6,007 bases of DNA from Acidobacteriaceae bacterium (GTDB lineage: Bacteria > Acidobacteriota > Terriglobia > Terriglobales > Acidobacteriaceae). This document shows, piece by piece, positions 6,007 through 6,007 of the stretch (positions are counted from its first letter, which is position 1; every line of letters begins with the position of its first letter). Made by a program: the position numbers and the translations under genes. Under the pieces are notes generated by a model, which was given only the letters and a program-made list of their open reading frames with translations, ran no database searches and was not told the DNA's origin. The stretch is taken from the NCBI GenBank assembly GCA_003140705.1, contig PLKU01000387.1, positions 8,629 through 14,635 on the forward strand, in the 5' to 3' direction.

Positions 6007-6007
6007 T

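Overview
The window most resembles a chromosomal segment from an Acidobacteriota (Terriglobia-like) soil bacterium. This is inferred from two features: tandem Ig-like/MBG-type repeats of the 'SVPGTFVYTP ... GTHTLTVTFTP' kind, and a TonB C-terminal domain ending in a 'WRYKP ... VETTVNVIF' pattern, both common in that phylum. No marker gene is present, so the assignment is tentative. 

Layout: positions 1-375 are a visibly AT-richer left flank with no convincing gene. It ends in a Shine-Dalgarno sequence for a 978-codon gene (376-3312, +). That gene encodes an unusual fusion: a CpaE/TadZ-type Tad-pilus ATPase (degenerate receiver plus MinD/ParA-like ATPase with a deviant Walker A), followed by six Ig-like repeats on a 76-residue period and a short charged tail. 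A second gene (3291-4451, +) overlaps its 3' end by 22 nt and encodes a TonB-family protein. It has a long cytoplasmic N-terminus, one membrane helix, a Pro/Gln/Thr-rich linker and a canonical TonB C-terminal domain. The two genes almost certainly form one translationally coupled operon. 

A roughly 380-nt intergenic region (4452-4829) follows. It holds a strong imperfect hairpin (4508-4549), a perfect 10-bp palindrome and a weaker hairpin. Converging on it from the right is the remnant of a hybrid histidine kinase/response regulator (minus strand, 5711-4830). The remnant lacks its sensor and HisKA parts and carries an in-frame TGA between the N and G1 boxes. After a roughly 200-nt spacer, the window ends with a CAU-anticodon tRNA (5931-6006), probably tRNA-Ile2, with encoded CCA and an unexpected C2.C71 mismatch in the acceptor stem. 

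How the parts work together: the ATPase-Ig fusion and the TonB protein are made from overlapping frames, which suggests that they act in one process at the inner membrane. No exbB/exbD and no other tad/cpa gene is in view, so the partners and the function remain unknown. The most notable item is the ATPase-Ig fusion coupled to TonB, because a cytosolic ATPase without signal peptide or membrane helix carries repeats usually found on exported proteins.
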